DNA of 64,000 nt, from positions 1 through 64,000 of the forward strand of contig JBHJOB010000029.1 in the NCBI GenBank assembly GCA_050330195.1, given 5' to 3'. The position numbers and the translations under genes were made by a program. Positions within the stretch are counted from its first letter, which is position 1. Every line of letters begins with the position of its first letter. The stretch is from JAHQVI01 sp050330195. Its GTDB lineage: Bacteria > Pseudomonadota > Alphaproteobacteria > Rhizobiales > Rhodomicrobiaceae. This document shows positions 26,429 to 35,541 of this stretch, piece after piece. The notes beneath the pieces were generated by a model. The model was given only the letters and a program-made list of their open reading frames with translations. It made no database searches and was not told the DNA's origin.

Positions 26429-28306
26429 CTATCCTTTACTGGCGGTGTCCGCGCTTTTGCGAATCCCCATATTCTCCAGCAGGTTCACTTCAACTCCCTG
26501 ACGCCGCATGATGAACCATTGCTGGAGGATCGACAGCGTGTTGTTCCAGGTCCAGTAGATCACCAGGCCGGCCGGGAATGTCGCCAGCAGGAAGGTGAAC
26601 AGCACCGGCATCCAGGTAAAGATCTTCTGTTGCACCGGATCGGTGGGAGCCGGATTCAGCTTCATCTGCACGAACATCGACACGCCCATCAGCAGCGGCC
26701 AGATGCCGACAAGCAGGAATTCCGGCACCGAAAACGGCAGAAGACCGAACAGGTTGAAGATACTGGTCGGATCGGGCGCCGAAAGATCCTGAATCCAGCC
26801 GAAGAAGGGAGCGTGCCGCGCCTCGATGGTGATGTACAGAACCTTGTAGAGCGCGAAGAAGACCGGGATCTGAATCAGGATCGGCAGGCAGCCCGACATC
26901 GGGTTGACCTTCTCCTTCTTGTACATCTCCATCATGGCCTGCTGCTGCTTCATCCGGTCGTCCTTGTAGCGGTCGCGGATGCGCATCATCTCCGGCTGGA
27001 GCTTCTTCATCTTGCTCATCGATTCATAGGACTTGTTCGCCAGCGGGAAGAACACCAGCTTGATGAGCACCGTGACGACAAGGATCGACACGCCGAAATT
27101 GCCGAAGAGCTGATAGAAATAATCGAGCGCGTAGAAGAGCGGCTTGGTGATGAAGTGGAACCAACCCCAGTCGATCATCAGCTCGAAACGGTCGATGTTG
27201 AACCGTTCTTCATAACCGTCCAGAAGCTTCGTCTGCTTCGCGCCCGCGAACAGCATCGATGAGACGGATTGTGTCGCGTTCGGTTCTATCGTGACGGGGC
27301 CGAGCAGGAAGTCGGTCTGGAAATCGTCGCGGTTATTCGCGTTCCAGGCCTGAAAATGCGCCTCGTAAGGCTGCGTCTGATCGGGAATGAGCGCTGTCGC
27401 CCAATATTTGTCGGTAATGCCGAGCCAGCCGCCGGTCGCCTTGAAGGTCTGGTTGCGCTCGTCGATGGCGTCGCCATAGCCGATCTCCTTGAGGCCCCCT
27501 TCCTGCCCGAGTACGCCGATCAGGCCCTCATGGAGAATATAGAAGCCGGATGTAACCGGCCGGCCGTGGCGGGAGATCAGTGCGTAGGGGTACAGCGTCA
27601 CCGCCTTTTCACTTGCATTCGCGACTTCCTGCGTCACGGTGAACATGTAGTGTTCGTCGATCGCGATGGTGCGCCGGAAAGTGAGTCCCTCGCCGTTGTC
27701 CCAGGACAGCGTGACGGGATTGGTGGGCGTCAGCGCCCTCTGACTGGTGGCGGTCCAGACAGTCTCGGTTGTCGGGAGGGCGATTCCGGCATTGGGCGCA
27801 ACGGTCCATCCATGTTCCGCATAATAGGGATTTGCGGAGCCGGACGGCGAGAGCAGAGTGACCCTTCCGCTGTTGGGTCTGACCGTCTCATTGTAGTCCT
27901 TCAGGACGAGATCGTCGATACGCGCGCCTTTCAGGGCGATGGAGCCTGCAAGGCTCGGCGTATCGATGGAAATACGCGGCGATGCGGCAATCGCGGCTTC
28001 CCGCGTGCCGACGGAAGGCGCCGAAACCGGTGCGCCCGGTGCGCTTACGCCCGGCGCGGACGGTGCGCCGCCGGCAGAGGGAGCGCCCCCGGCCGCCGGT
28101 TGCGGGGCGCCGCCGGGCTGGGCTGAAGGCGCCTGAGGCGCTCCGCCGCCCGGTTGCGCGCCCGGAGTCTGCTGAGATTGCTGCGCCGCCTGCTGTTGGC
28201 GCGCCAACTCTTCCTCGGAAGGCATGAACAGCGCCTGCCAGGTGAAGATCACCAGCACGGAAAGCACCAGCGCCAGTAGGAAATTGCGGTTATTGTCGTC
28301 CATCAT
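26429..28306 (-). CDS. yidC: Membrane protein insertase YidC
   Basis: 625 residues. N-terminal membrane anchor (NFLLALVLSVLVIFTWQALF), Pro/Gly/Ala-rich linker to about 110, periplasmic P1 beta domain (110-390), then five conserved helices with NFGVSILVVTVLIKLVFFPL and LPILIQIPVFFALYKVLY. It inserts inner-membrane proteins alone or with SecYEG. Lies in the rpmH-rnpA-yidC order; 175 bases separate it from rnpA, partly filled by repeat copy B. Confidence 0.95.
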   Translation of the reverse strand: MMDDNNRNFLLALVLSVLVIFTWQALFMPSEEELARQQQAAQQSQQTPGAQPGGGAPQAPSAQPGGAPQPAAGGAPSAGGAPSAPGVSAPGAPVSAPSVGTREAAIAASPRISIDTPSLAGSIALKGARIDDLVLKDYNETVRPNSGRVTLLSPSGSANPYYAEHGWTVAPNAGIALPTTETVWTATSQRALTPTNPVTLSWDNGEGLTFRRTIAIDEHYMFTVTQEVANASEKAVTLYPYALISRHGRPVTSGFYILHEGLIGVLGQEGGLKEIGYGDAIDERNQTFKATGGWLGITDKYWATALIPDQTQPYEAHFQAWNANNRDDFQTDFLLGPVTIEPNATQSVSSMLFAGAKQTKLLDGYEERFNIDRFELMIDWGWFHFITKPLFYALDYFYQLFGNFGVSILVVTVLIKLVFFPLANKSYESMSKMKKLQPEMMRIRDRYKDDRMKQQQAMMEMYKKEKVNPMSGCLPILIQIPVFFALYKVLYITIEARHAPFFGWIQDLSAPDPTSIFNLFGLLPFSVPEFLLVGIWPLLMGVSMFVQMKLNPAPTDPVQQKIFTWMPVLFTFLLATFPAGLVIYWTWNNTLSILQQWFIMRRQGVEVNLLENMGIRKSADTASKG

Positions 28307-28456
28307 TCGCGATCACTCTCAGCAGGAGGCGGGTGCTGGATCTTCAAGCGCTTCATTGGCAGGGCATTCAGCCCAACCTTCACAAAAAGAAGCGTTCCGG
28401 CGCTCTGCTTACAATTTTTCCGTTTGCGTCCGTGTTTCCTGGGTCAGGATCATTTC

Positions 28457-28531
28457 GATCCTGACCCGCATCTGATTGTCTCAAACTCGATCTTTCCGAA
28501 AAATGGTATCCATCTTATCGGATCTCGCTCC
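28457..28531. repeat. Dispersed palindromic repeat, copy B, overlapping the rnpA 3' end
   Basis: Same layout as copy A: CTTTCCGAAAAATGGTATCC then TTATCGGATCTCGCTCC. It reaches about 50 bases into the rnpA reading frame and encodes its last residues. Confidence 0.75.
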
Positions 28532-28960
28532 AGGCAACGGCTCGCGCCGCTGCTGCGGAGCTGCGTCGCCATCATTTGAGCGCGGCTGGCGATTGACCTT
28601 GCCGAATGCGAGCTGGAATTCTTCTAGCAGATCAGCAAAGCATTGGTGAAGCGATTCCCGCCGCCCGACGACCACATAATCATAATCGGGGCGGGCATGC
28701 TCTGTCGCGAGAAGCCGCACCGCTTCCTTAAGCCGCCTTCTGGCCCGGTTGCGAAGCACCGCGCCGGGGCGTCTGGCTGTCTCGCCGGCCTTGTGCTCCT
28801 TCAGCGCCTTGCTTCCTACCGCAAAACCGAACCGCGGTCCGCTGACCGGACTTGCTTCGTCCCGGGGCGCTCCCTGCAGGATGAACCCCTTCGCCACCCA
28901 TTTGCGGCCACGGCGCAGGCGGTCGAATTCGGAGCGGCGCTTGAGCGTATTCAGTCGCAA
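28481..28960 (-). CDS. rnpA: Ribonuclease P protein component
   Basis: 159 residues. The RNR motif is RNRARRRLKEAVR; the N-terminus LKRRSEFDRLRRGRKW is typical. It assists the RNase P RNA in trimming tRNA 5' ends. The protein is longer than usual for the family (about 110-130): the last 17 or so residues (RSDKMDTIFRKDRV) are encoded by the dispersed intergenic repeat, so they are probably a recent read-through tail. Starts 30 bases after rpmH. Confidence 0.93.
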   Translation of the reverse strand: MRLNTLKRRSEFDRLRRGRKWVAKGFILQGAPRDEASPVSGPRFGFAVGSKALKEHKAGETARRPGAVLRNRARRRLKEAVRLLATEHARPDYDYVVVGRRESLHQCFADLLEEFQLAFGKVNRQPRSNDGDAAPQQRREPLPGARSDKMDTIFRKDRV

Positions 28961-28990
28961 GGGGCGCTCCTTTCGCGCCGGCCGCCATGA

Positions 28991-29128
28991 TTAGGCGGTC
29001 AGCTTGGCGCGGCCCCGCGCGCGGCGGCGGGCCAGGATACGCTGACCTGCCTTGGACGCCATGCGCACGCGGAAGCCGTGTTTGCGCTTCCGCTTCAATG
29101 TGCTTGGGCGGTAAGTCCGTTTCGTCAT
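28991..29128 (-). CDS. rpmH: 50S ribosomal protein L34
   Basis: 45 residues beginning MTKRTYRPSTLKRKRKHG and ending with RARGRAKLTA, the standard L34 sequence, almost all Lys/Arg. First gene of the rpmH-rnpA-yidC operon; repeat copy C lies in its upstream region. Confidence 0.97.
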   Translation of the reverse strand: MTKRTYRPSTLKRKRKHGFRVRMASKAGQRILARRRARGRAKLTA

Positions 29129-29200
29129 GGGATCGTCTCGTCTCTTAAAATTCCGCGCCGCGCGGTCCGCTGCGGCGTCACTATTCCTGAAATGTCTGTC

Positions 29201-29279
29201 AGAGCGAAATCCGAAAAAATTGACGCCAATGTTCTTCGGAAAAATCGAGCTTTAAGACAAACAGATACAGATCGGGATC
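29201..29279. repeat. Dispersed palindromic repeat, copy C, upstream of rpmH
   Basis: Inverse orientation of copies A and B: AGAGCGAAATCCGAAAAAAT then TTCTTCGGAAAAATCGAGC. It sits within 150 bases of the rpmH start, so it could influence transcription or the leader. Confidence 0.65.
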
Positions 29280-29532
29280 TTTTCTATCTGAAATGATCCC
29301 GATCTGGACTTTGACTAGGATATAGGTGTGCGCTGGCAAGGAAGTCAAACACGCAAGCGTCATTTCCCTTAAACATTCGGCGGAAAATGCGCTTGTGCCG
29401 CTCCAAGGCGTCCGATCACTTTCCTTGTCGGGGCTTCACGTTGCATTGATAGGCCCTGTTGCGCAGCTCAAAGCGCGATATTTTAGCGAGGACACGAGTA
29501 AAACTTCGGCCCCAGGGGCAAAAGGACGGCAA

Positions 29533-30342
29533 ATGCCAGAACAAGCGGATATCGAGACGACGGACGAGACGGTCGCGCGAACGCCGCTGATAAGCCGGCT
29601 GCTGCCGCTCATCCTGCTTGTCGCCGCGGCCGCCGGGATCTGGTGGTCGGGCGCTCTCGACTTCATCTCGCTGCAAAAGCTGGCCGAGCATCGCGAGACG
29701 CTGCAAAGCTTCGTCGCCGGCAATCTCGTTCTCGCAGTGACCGGCTATGTCGTGATCTACGCCTTCGTCGTCGCCCTGTCGCTTCCGGTCGCGGCGCCAT
29801 TGACACTGGCCGGCGGTTTCCTGTTCGGATGGCTTGCCGGCGGGCTCGCGACCGTTATGGCGGCGACGCTCGGCGCGGTGCTCATTTTCCTTCTCGCACG
29901 CGGGGCGCTGGCGGGGCCGCTTTCACGCATGGCGGGCCCACGGCTCGACAAGCTGCGCAGCGGCTTTCAGGAAAATGCCCTCAGCTATCTGCTCTTCCTG
30001 CGGCTCGTCCCGGCATTTCCGTTCTGGCTGGTCAATCTTGCCCCGGCGCTTCTGGGCGTTCCCTTGCGCACCTACGTCATCGCAACGTTTCTCGGCATCA
30101 TTCCCGGCACTTTTGCATTTGCGCTGACGGGAGCGGGGCTCGACAGCGTCCTCCGTGCCCAGCAGCAGGCCTATGAGCAATGCCTTGCGCAGAATACCTC
30201 CGCCGAGGCCTGCACGTTCGATCTCGACCCGGCCAGCCTGTTGACGCCCGAGCTTCTGCTGGCATTCGCGGCGCTCGGCGTCGTTGCGCTCATTCCGGCA
30301 ATCGTTAAAAGATTTTGGAAAGACAAGCCCGGCGCAGAGTAG
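29533..30342 (+). CDS. TVP38/TMEM64 (DedA-like) membrane protein
   Basis: 269 residues from Met 29533; the frame extends upstream but that part overlaps intergenic sequence. Six or so membrane segments; the SNARE-associated/DedA core is LSLPVAAPLTLAGGFLFGW ... RLVPAFPFWLVNLAPALLGV ... FLGIIPGTFAFALTGAGL, with the conserved G-G-x-L-F-G and R-x-x-P-x-x-P-F patterns. Such proteins are implicated in lipid movement across membranes. In many genomes this gene is followed, as here, by a flavin disulfide oxidoreductase of the mercuric-reductase type. Confidence 0.88.
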   Translation: MPEQADIETTDETVARTPLISRLLPLILLVAAAAGIWWSGALDFISLQKLAEHRETLQSFVAGNLVLAVTGYVVIYAFVVALSLPVAAPLTLAGGFLFGWLAGGLATVMAATLGAVLIFLLARGALAGPLSRMAGPRLDKLRSGFQENALSYLLFLRLVPAFPFWLVNLAPALLGVPLRTYVIATFLGIIPGTFAFALTGAGLDSVLRAQQQAYEQCLAQNTSAEACTFDLDPASLLTPELLLAFAALGVVALIPAIVKRFWKDKPGAE

Positions 30343-30393
30343 AGCGGCCAGATTTTTCGGAAAAATGGTTCCCATTTCATTCGATCTGGCTCT
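30341..30393. repeat. Dispersed palindromic repeat, copy D
   Basis: AGAGCGGCCAGATTTTTCGG then AAAAATGG ... GATCTGGCTCT, beginning at the stop of the TVP38 gene and ending about 37 bases before the oxidoreductase. The outer arms AGAGC..GCTCT are inverted. Confidence 0.7.
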
Positions 30394-30429
30394 AATGCTC
30401 CGGCAACGGGCGAACACGGGGAGACTTCG

Positions 30430-31857
30430 ATGGCAGAGCAGCTCACGCCGGATATTTGCGTGATTGGAGCGGGATCGGGCGGCTTGTCGGTCGCGGCGGG
30501 AGCGGCGCAACTCGGCGTTCAGGTCGTTCTCATCGAACGGCACAAGATGGGCGGCGACTGTCTGAATTATGGCTGCGTGCCGTCCAAGGCCCTGCTCGCA
30601 GCGGGAAAAAGAGCGCAGACCATGCGCAAGGTCGCCCCCTTTGGCATCACGCCGGTCGAGCCGCAGATCGACCATCGCGCCGTGCTCGACCATGTGCAGG
30701 AGGTCATAGCCGCCATCGAGCCGAACGATTCCGTCGAGCGCTTCACCGGGCTTGGCGTCAAGGTCATTCTGGCCGAAGCCGCGTTCAAGGATCGCTCGAC
30801 GGTCACGGCCGGCGACTACGAGATCAAGGCGCGCCGTTTCGTCATCGCCACCGGCTCATCGCCCGTCGTCCCGCCCATACCCGGGCTCGACACCGTGCCC
30901 TATTTCACCAATGAGACGATTTTCGACGCGCCCGGCTTCCTACCCCATTTGATCATCGTGGGCGGCGGGCCGATCGGACTGGAAATGGCCCAGGCGCACC
31001 GGCGACTTGGCAGCGAGGTGACGGTGATCGAGGCCGTGACGCCGCTCGCCAGGGACGATGAAGAGGTTCGCGACGTCGTGCTGCGCCGTCTGGACGATGA
31101 AGGCGTGCGCATTCTCGACAAGGCGCGGCTGGAACGCGTAGACAGCGTCGGCGGCAATTTGCGCGTGACCTTCTCGAAGGAAGGACAGTCCTATTCCCTC
31201 GACGGGTCGCATCTGCTGCTCGCGGTCGGTCGCCGCCCCAATCTGGACAGCTTGAATCTCGAAGCGGCGAAGGTCAAATATGACCGCAAGGGAATTATCG
31301 TCAATTCCGGTCTCAAGACGTCCAACAGCCGGATCTACGCCATCGGCGATATTGCAGGAGGCCCCCAATTCACCCATGTGGCCGGCTATCATGCGTCCAT
31401 CGTCGTGAAGAACGCCTTGTTCCGCCTGCCCTCCAAAGCCGACCACTCCACGATCCCGTGGGTTACGTTCACCGATCCGGAACTTGCTCACATCGGCCTG
31501 ACGGAAGCGGCGGCGCGTGAAAAATATGGCAGCAAGATCAATATATTGCGCTGGCCATACATGGAGAATGACCGTGCGCAGGCCGAGCGGGAAACGGCAG
31601 GCTTCCTCAAGGTGGTGACCAACCGGAAGGGAAAGATTCTCGGCGCGAGCATGGTCGGAGCGAATGCGGGCGAGTTGATACAGATGTGGTCGCTCGCCAT
31701 GCAGAAAGGCATCGGCATCAAGGATATGGCAAGTTTCGTTTCGCCCTATCCGACGATGGCGGAAATCAACAAGCGCGCGGCGGTTCTCTATTTCGTGCCC
31801 AAGCTCGCCAACCCGTTGATAAAGACAGTTATTGGTTGGCTGAAGAAATTGGGATAG
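30430..31857 (+). CDS. FAD-dependent disulfide oxidoreductase (mercuric reductase/Lpd-like)
   Basis: 475 residues. FAD-binding GAGSGGLSVAAGAAQLG; redox-active disulfide GGDCLNYGCVPSK; NAD(P)-binding GGGPIGLEMAQAHRRLG; second FAD motif IYAIGDIAGG; dimerisation domain at the C-terminus with FVSPYPTMAEINKRAA in place of the HAHPT of dihydrolipoyl dehydrogenases and no C-terminal CC pair of MerA. The natural substrate is unknown. It follows the TVP38 gene by 88 bases and is probably co-transcribed. Confidence 0.88.
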   Translation: MAEQLTPDICVIGAGSGGLSVAAGAAQLGVQVVLIERHKMGGDCLNYGCVPSKALLAAGKRAQTMRKVAPFGITPVEPQIDHRAVLDHVQEVIAAIEPNDSVERFTGLGVKVILAEAAFKDRSTVTAGDYEIKARRFVIATGSSPVVPPIPGLDTVPYFTNETIFDAPGFLPHLIIVGGGPIGLEMAQAHRRLGSEVTVIEAVTPLARDDEEVRDVVLRRLDDEGVRILDKARLERVDSVGGNLRVTFSKEGQSYSLDGSHLLLAVGRRPNLDSLNLEAAKVKYDRKGIIVNSGLKTSNSRIYAIGDIAGGPQFTHVAGYHASIVVKNALFRLPSKADHSTIPWVTFTDPELAHIGLTEAAAREKYGSKINILRWPYMENDRAQAERETAGFLKVVTNRKGKILGASMVGANAGELIQMWSLAMQKGIGIKDMASFVSPYPTMAEINKRAAVLYFVPKLANPLIKTVIGWLKKLG

Positions 31858-31977
31858 AAGTTCAGTGGTGCAATGTTGAGTTGATGAACCTTGGATTCAA
31901 TTGCCCCCGGTTCCCCTGAGGAACATGGCCCCCAGTCCCAGCCTGTAAATGAACGCGACGTCTGCGACCGCCGCTCC

Positions 31978-33432
31978 ATGCGTTTCGGCCTGTCCGCGAA
32001 GCTGCTGCTGCTGACGATCGGCTTCGTCATGCTCGCGGAAATACTCATCTTCGTGCCTTCGGTCGCCAATTTTCGCAAGAACTGGCTGATGGAGCGCTTG
32101 GCCGCCGCGCAGATCGCCTCGCTGGCGGCACGCGCTTCGGCAAGCGACAACGTGCCCGAGCAACTCAGCCGGCAGCTTCTCAAGAAGACGATGGTTCACA
32201 GTCTTGCTGTCCAGCGCAATGGCGCGCGGGTGCTGGTTCTGCAATCGGGCGTACCCGGCATGGTTGCGGAGCATTTCGATTTGCGCAACGCGAACTGGTG
32301 GACGCTGATCGGGGATGCGCTTTATGCTTTTGTCTCGCCCAATGGACGGCTGATCCACGTCACCGGCCATCCCTCGCTTTCGGACGATGCCGTTGAAATC
32401 GTGATGACGGAAACGCCGCTCAAGAATGCGATTTACGGTTTCGCCCTCAACATATTCCTGCTCTCCGTGATCATTTCGGTGTTCACTGCGAGCCTCGTTT
32501 ATCTGACGCTCAATTGGTTTCTGGTCCGCCCCGTCACGCGGCTGACCTGGAATATCGTCGGTTTCCGCGAAAATCCGGAAGATGCCAGCCGGGTCATGGA
32601 ACCTTCAGGCCGGTCCGATGAAATCGGCATGGCTGAAGAACAGCTCAGGGCCATGCAGAACGAATTGATTTCCATGCTTCGCCAGAAAAGCCGGCTTGCC
32701 TCGCTCGGACTCGCTGTCAGCAAGATCAATCACGATCTGCGCAACATGCTTTCAAGCGCGCAGCTCATCTCTGACCGGCTCAGCGCCAGCGCCGACCCGA
32801 TGGCGCAGAAATTCGTACCGAAATTGATCACCTCGCTTGACCGGGCGATCGCGCTTTGCGGTGAAACGCTGCGTTACGGCCGAGCCGAGGAAGCCCCTCC
32901 GCAGCGCCACCGTTTTCTTCTGAAGCCGCTGCTCGAAGAGGTGGGCGAAAGCTTCGGGCTCCCGCAGCATGAGCGCATCCGATGCATTATCGAGGCGGAC
33001 GACCTGCTCGAAATCGACGCCGACCGCAGCCAGCTCTATCGCATCCTGACCAACCTGACGCGCAACGCTGTCCAGGTGCTCGACACTGCAACCGACATCG
33101 ATTCGCCTGAAATCGCTTTGCACGCCAAAAGTGCCGGCGAGGATCTGGAGTTGCGCGTGAGCGACAACGGCCCCGGCGTCCCGCCCCGCGCTCGGGAGAA
33201 TTTGTTCAAGGCGTTTCAGGGTTCGGTGCGCGTTGGCGGCACAGGGCTGGGACTGGCGATTTCCGCAGAGCTCGTGCGTGCTCACGGCGGCGAGATCTGG
33301 CTCGACGACAGCGTCACGGGAGCGACATTTCACATCAAATTGCCCCGAGCCGTGCGCGGGGATGGGGATGCGCCACCACGAAACGCACATCAGGGGCGCG
33401 GGATACTTGCATTCGGCCGCGCGAAACATTAA
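31978..33432 (+). CDS. Sensor histidine kinase
   Basis: 484 residues from Met 31978. Two membrane helices (about 6-28 and 160-182) enclose a periplasmic sensing region, followed by HAMP, an H-box with SKINHDLRNMLSSAQL, N-box NLTRNAVQVLD, and G boxes DNGPGVPPRARE and GGTGLGLAISAEL. The HDLRN form of the H-box is less common than HELRTP. No response regulator is adjacent, so it is an orphan. It ends just before a terminator and the tRNA-Arg. Confidence 0.88.
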   Translation: MRFGLSAKLLLLTIGFVMLAEILIFVPSVANFRKNWLMERLAAAQIASLAARASASDNVPEQLSRQLLKKTMVHSLAVQRNGARVLVLQSGVPGMVAEHFDLRNANWWTLIGDALYAFVSPNGRLIHVTGHPSLSDDAVEIVMTETPLKNAIYGFALNIFLLSVIISVFTASLVYLTLNWFLVRPVTRLTWNIVGFRENPEDASRVMEPSGRSDEIGMAEEQLRAMQNELISMLRQKSRLASLGLAVSKINHDLRNMLSSAQLISDRLSASADPMAQKFVPKLITSLDRAIALCGETLRYGRAEEAPPQRHRFLLKPLLEEVGESFGLPQHERIRCIIEADDLLEIDADRSQLYRILTNLTRNAVQVLDTATDIDSPEIALHAKSAGEDLELRVSDNGPGVPPRARENLFKAFQGSVRVGGTGLGLAISAELVRAHGGEIWLDDSVTGATFHIKLPRAVRGDGDAPPRNAHQGRGILAFGRAKH

Positions 33433-33464
33433 AAGAGCAGGACGTTGGCTCTGCCGAGCCACGC

Positions 33465-33490
33465 GCCGCCCCCGAGGCGGCCTTTCTTTT
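33465..33490 (+). terminator. Terminator after the sensor kinase
   Basis: GCCGCC / GGCGGC stem with loop CCCGA, then CTTTCTTTT, immediately before the tRNA gene. Confidence 0.75.
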
Positions 33491-33493
33491 AGG

Positions 33494-33570
33494 GCGCCCG
33501 TAGCTCAGCTGGATAGAGCACCAGACTACGAATCTGGGGGTCAGAGGTTCGAATCCTTTCGGGCGCGCCA
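33494..33570 (+). tRNA. tRNA-Arg (anticodon ACG)
   Basis: A 77-base cloverleaf: acceptor GCGCCCG/CGGGCGC, D arm with AGCTCAGCTGGATAGAGC, anticodon stem CCAGA/TCTGG with loop CTACGAA giving ACG, T arm with GGTTCGAATCC, and an encoded CCA. It serves as the probable attachment site of the element to its right: the integrase gene begins 110 bases after it. Confidence 0.96.
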
Positions 33571-33679
33571 AATATCCTATAAAAATCAGTCACATACCGA
33601 ACCATTTGATTGGGGCTGTGACTTGATTTAGGCTTACACATTGCTTGCACAAAATTGCACACGCAGGTGATGGCTGCCG

Positions 33680-34852
33680 ATGGGAAACACTGAGACCGTC
33701 AAACACACAATTCTGGGTGGTAAAGTCCACGTCTACAAGCGTGATGGCTCGCCCAAATGGCAATGCGCGGCGTTTCTCCAAGGCAAGAATTACCGGACGT
33801 CGACGAAGACCGACAGCTTGGCTGTCGCGAAGGATTTTGCCGAAGATTGGTATCTGACGCTGCGTGGTAAACACGTTCGCGGCGAACTCGTTACCGAGAA
33901 AACGTTCAAGCACGCTGCCGAGTTCTTTTCCCGCGAGTACGAAATTATCACGGAGGGGCAGCGCAGTCCGCGCTATGTAGAAGATCATCAACGCCGGCTG
34001 CGCAATCACCTCTTGCCGTTCTTTGGCCGTCTGGGCTTGTCGGAGGTCACGCCGGGGAAAGTGCAGGAATATCGCATCCACCGGCGGGAAAACGCGCCGA
34101 GCGGCCGGCCACCGTCACGCAGCACCATGCACCAAGAGGTAGTCACGTTGCGCCTGGTGATGAAGACAGCTGTTCGCCACGGCTGGTTGGCGTATTTACC
34201 CGACATGTCGCAGCCCTACGGTGCTTCAGCCAAAATCAGCCACCGGGCTTGGTTCTCACCGGATGAATACCGGCAGCTCTACGAAACAACCCGAAAACGA
34301 GCCAGAGAAGCACAAGGCAAGGCATGGCAATGGGCGGCAGAGCAACTGCACGACTATGTGCTGTTCATGGCTAACACCGGCCTGCGTCCTGATGAAGCCA
34401 ACAATCTGGAATATCGTGATATTACAATCACAAACGACGAGGCCACTGGCGAGACGATCTTGGAGATTGAAGTTCGCGGCAAGAGGGGCGTCGGTTACTG
34501 CAAGAGCACGACCGGTGCCGTGCGTCCCTTCCAACGGCTGACCGATCGGAACCCCGCACTTCCCACAGACAAGCTTTTCCCCGCCGATCATAAGAAACAG
34601 TTCAATCGCGTGTTGAACGAACTCAACTTGAAACTCGACCGCGGTGGCAACCGGCGTACTGCCTATAGCTTGCGACACAGCTACATTAGCTTCCGGCTGC
34701 TCGAAGGCGCGGATATCTACCAGATCGCTAAGAACTGCCGTACCAGTGTGGAAATGATCGAGAAATATTATGCGGTGCATCTCAAGAATGCACTCGATGC
34801 GGCGGCGATCAACCGCCGCAAGCCGCGGCTGGCTCCGAGATCAACGGGTTAA
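33680..34852 (+). CDS. int: Tyrosine integrase of the element
   Basis: 390 residues. The N-terminal part (about 10-60) looks like an arm-binding domain, 70-170 is a SAM-like core-binding domain, and 190-370 is catalytic: Arg in NTGLRPDEANNLEY, Lys in VRGKRGVGYCKS, the YSLRHSYISF box, and the nucleophile in MIEKYYAVH. The second His position is replaced by Asn (AKNCRTSVEMI), a known variation. It most likely drives recombination into the 3' end of the adjacent tRNA-Arg. Confidence 0.9.
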   Translation: MGNTETVKHTILGGKVHVYKRDGSPKWQCAAFLQGKNYRTSTKTDSLAVAKDFAEDWYLTLRGKHVRGELVTEKTFKHAAEFFSREYEIITEGQRSPRYVEDHQRRLRNHLLPFFGRLGLSEVTPGKVQEYRIHRRENAPSGRPPSRSTMHQEVVTLRLVMKTAVRHGWLAYLPDMSQPYGASAKISHRAWFSPDEYRQLYETTRKRAREAQGKAWQWAAEQLHDYVLFMANTGLRPDEANNLEYRDITITNDEATGETILEIEVRGKRGVGYCKSTTGAVRPFQRLTDRNPALPTDKLFPADHKKQFNRVLNELNLKLDRGGNRRTAYSLRHSYISFRLLEGADIYQIAKNCRTSVEMIEKYYAVHLKNALDAAAINRRKPRLAPRSTG

Positions 34853-35179
34853 GGAGAATGAGAGGCTCAAAATTGCGCACAGAGCGGTTTTTCTTGTTTC
34901 AATAAGGAAAACACGGTGGCCCCACCCTATTTGCCGCGTTTTTGAGCAGTTTTGGGCGTCTCAAGCGATGTTCAGAACAGTATTGAGTAAGCTTATCGAA
35001 ATGTTGCCGTTTTAATCTTTCTGATTGCTAAATCGTTCGTTTTCTTTTTTTGAATTGTTTCTCTCACTGAATATTATTAACTTAATATTCTTCTCTGTAT
35101 ATAATTAGTGTTCAGATTTTGGACAACTAGAAGTTCAAAATAGTGACATCTAGATGTTCAGATTTTGAATATCTGAGAT
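34853..35179. repeat. AT-rich region with direct repeats, possible replication origin or Rep operator
   Basis: About 330 bases with no gene. TGTTCAGATTTTG occurs at 35109-35121 and again at 35155-35167, and CTAGANGTTCA occurs at 35127 and 35150, so the GTTCA core appears three times within 60 bases. The stretch 35000-35110 is strongly A/T. It lies immediately beyond the end of the Rep-like gene. This layout resembles iterons next to a replication initiator, but the operator interpretation is equally possible. Confidence 0.45.
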
Positions 35180-35533
35180 TCAGTGTTTTGTGTTCTGAAG
35201 CCCCTTTGCTCTAAAGTTCACTTCGTAGAGATTGGTGCGTCCTTGCCCTCGTCGGGTGATCTTGATGAACCCTTTCTTCTCAAGCTCTTTGATGTATGAG
35301 TTTACACTCGTGCGTCCGGCTCCAATATCGTCGGCCATCCGGTCTTGCCCAGGAAAGCAAAAGTCATTGTGCCAAGCGTAGGAGAGGAGCGCGGTGTATG
35401 CCATCTTGGCACCGATGGAGAGTTGCTTGTTACGTAGTATCGCGACCGGTACTTGAACGAATCCGCGCTGCGAAAGCGCATCTGCTCCAACGAGCTTAAT
35501 GTTGCGCTCCAAAAGATCACCTAACGGCTTCAT
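35180..35533 (-). CDS. Rep-like winged-helix protein
   Basis: 117 residues. FVQVPVAILRNKQLSIGAKM, then AYTALLSYAWHNDFCFPGQD and GAGRTSVNSYIKELEKKGFI form the winged-helix domain seen at the front of plasmid replication initiators and DnaD-like primosome proteins. It lacks any second Rep domain, so it could be a short initiator, a regulator of the adjacent repeats, or a truncation. It starts 9 bases after the stop of the upstream gene and is in one operon with it. Confidence 0.65.
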   Translation of the reverse strand: MKPLGDLLERNIKLVGADALSQRGFVQVPVAILRNKQLSIGAKMAYTALLSYAWHNDFCFPGQDRMADDIGAGRTSVNSYIKELEKKGFIKITRRGQGRTNLYEVNFRAKGLQNTKH

Positions 35534-35541
35534 GTAGAAAA

